Source of the DNA: Mesostigma viride
Taxonomy: Eukaryota > Streptophyta > Mesostigmatophyceae > Mesostigmatales > Mesostigmataceae
Direction of reading: 5' to 3'
DNA: 64,000 bases
Assembly (NCBI GenBank): GCA_009746045.1
Contig: RPFO01000003.1
Coordinates: 1,150,969 to 1,214,968, forward strand
The position numbers and the translations under genes were made by a program. Each line of letters starts with the position of its first letter. The first letter of the stretch is position 1. The notes below the pieces were generated by a model. The model was not told where the DNA came from. It searched no databases and was given only the letters and a program-made list of their open reading frames with translations. Below, in pieces: positions 63,252 to 64,000 of this stretch.

Positions 63252-63290
63252 TGAGTCCTGAGAGGAAGAAGCATGTGATGCCAAGTGCAC
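63252..63290 (-). repeat. Duplicate of the acceptor region of the last exon
   Basis: GAGTCCTGAGAGGAAGAAGC…GATGCCAAG repeats the exon boundary at 63138-63174 (GAGTCCTGAGGGGAAGATAC…AGTGCCAAG), 115 bases into the intron. Confidence 0.65.
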
Positions 63291-64000
63291 AAGTTAGAAT
63301 GGAATGAACATTATTGCAAGAATTATTGACTCGTTCCCAGCCTAAAATCACCGATTAAGTCAGCCACGTGCACAGGATGCGGGCATCGAAGTGCGCAGCT
63401 TATTAGCTGAGTGCACAGCTTATTCGCAGCTAAATAAACAAACGCCAAGGAAAGAACAAGTCTGGGAAATAATGAAATTGTTATCTTGTTCGCACACACT
63501 CGCCAACACTACTTCTCAATGCAACCCCCTCTTTTGCAGGCACAACTGTGCACTTCACCAACACCCCTTTCCCGAAGTACTCGATGTCCCCTGGTCTTCT
63601 CATGGTCACGATTTTTATAAACAAATAACAGTGTGTCTGTCTAATCAACTAGTCCTGGAACACTAACATCCCGCCACTTGACAAGTGGTTGCCTGGCAAG
63701 GCAGCAGTCTGGTTAATCGGCTACTGGGAAACACAAAAAAGAAATAACAGAAAGCACCCATCTCGGCTCCTGTACCACCCGCCAGCTGTCCGACCGGGCA
63801 ACCGCATCACTCGCAGAACACGCAAAACAATACGTACGTATTGTAGGCAGTTCCGCAAAACAATGTGTAGTGGGAATTTCCACTACAACACACAAAACGA
63901 CTCATACCCCCCACAGTGCTCGGCCCAGACGACGTCGCCGCATGATCTAGGCTGCGCTTCTAACCATTTGCTGGGTGGGGTATACGTACCACCGTTTTGA
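63291..64000. other. Intron or flank, no supported exon
   Basis: Presumed intron of the minus-strand gene. Open stretches on both strands lack recognisable content. Confidence 0.35.

Overview
The window looks like nuclear DNA of a photosynthetic eukaryote, most likely a green alga. It has GT-AG introns, one gene with what looks like a bipartite plastid-targeting leader, and a dense, layered population of plant/algal-type transposons: MULE, chromovirus, Penelope-like, APE-type LINEs with an ORF1, and CACTA-like elements. I see no rRNA, tRNA, CRISPR array or bacterial operon. Species and clade are inference.

Layout. 1-6823 is the end of a large Mutator-like element (MULE-L, minus strand, cut by the window edge). 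6824-9232 has no supported gene. 9233-17994 is a pile of LINE pieces: an ORF1-only element (9.3-10.9 kb), two nested ORF1-tail elements head to head (11.0-12.7 kb), RT fragments, a 493-bp MITE and a TA-flanked TIR element stuffed with LINE debris. 18736-26118 (minus) is the best host gene: six exons whose phases all agree and that give a 761-residue protein with a plastid-type leader, a poly-glycine linker, an AxA site and a beta-strand-like C-terminus. A decayed Penelope-like RT lies in its last intron. 26402-40121 is a complete 13.7-kb MULE (MULE-R, plus) with 128-bp terminal inverted repeats and an 8-10 bp target duplication. 40131-42239 is repeat debris. 42240-61580 is a five-level nest: a LINE 3' end (family B) contains a full-length ~5.3-kb LINE (A3), which carries a 479-bp CACTA-like MITE in ORF1, a 3.65-kb CACTA-like element in its endonuclease and a 9.4-kb Ty3/gypsy chromovirus in its reverse transcriptase. 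61.6-63.0 kb holds little. 63023-63142 (minus) is the last exon of a second host gene that runs off the right edge.

How parts work together. Each MULE carries a FAR1/MURA-type transposase (two exons joined in phase) and a second, five-exon gene of unknown function with an N-terminal signal peptide and a long Asn/Ser tract. That gene is intact in MULE-L and has a one-base frameshift in MULE-R. Most LINE 3' ends share a small CTCC-CAACG-GAG hairpin followed by an (ATTA)n or (AATTT)n tail; one family has a different palindrome. The chromovirus has near-identical LTRs and an extra ~400-codon ORF after integrase.

The most unusual signals are (1) the MULE-borne secreted-type gene, (2) the extra chromovirus ORF, (3) repeated duplication of exon-intron boundaries in two unrelated host genes, (4) ORF1-only 'half-LINEs', and (5) two CAC-ended DNA elements with 2-bp target duplications, proven by restoration of the LINE reading frame.
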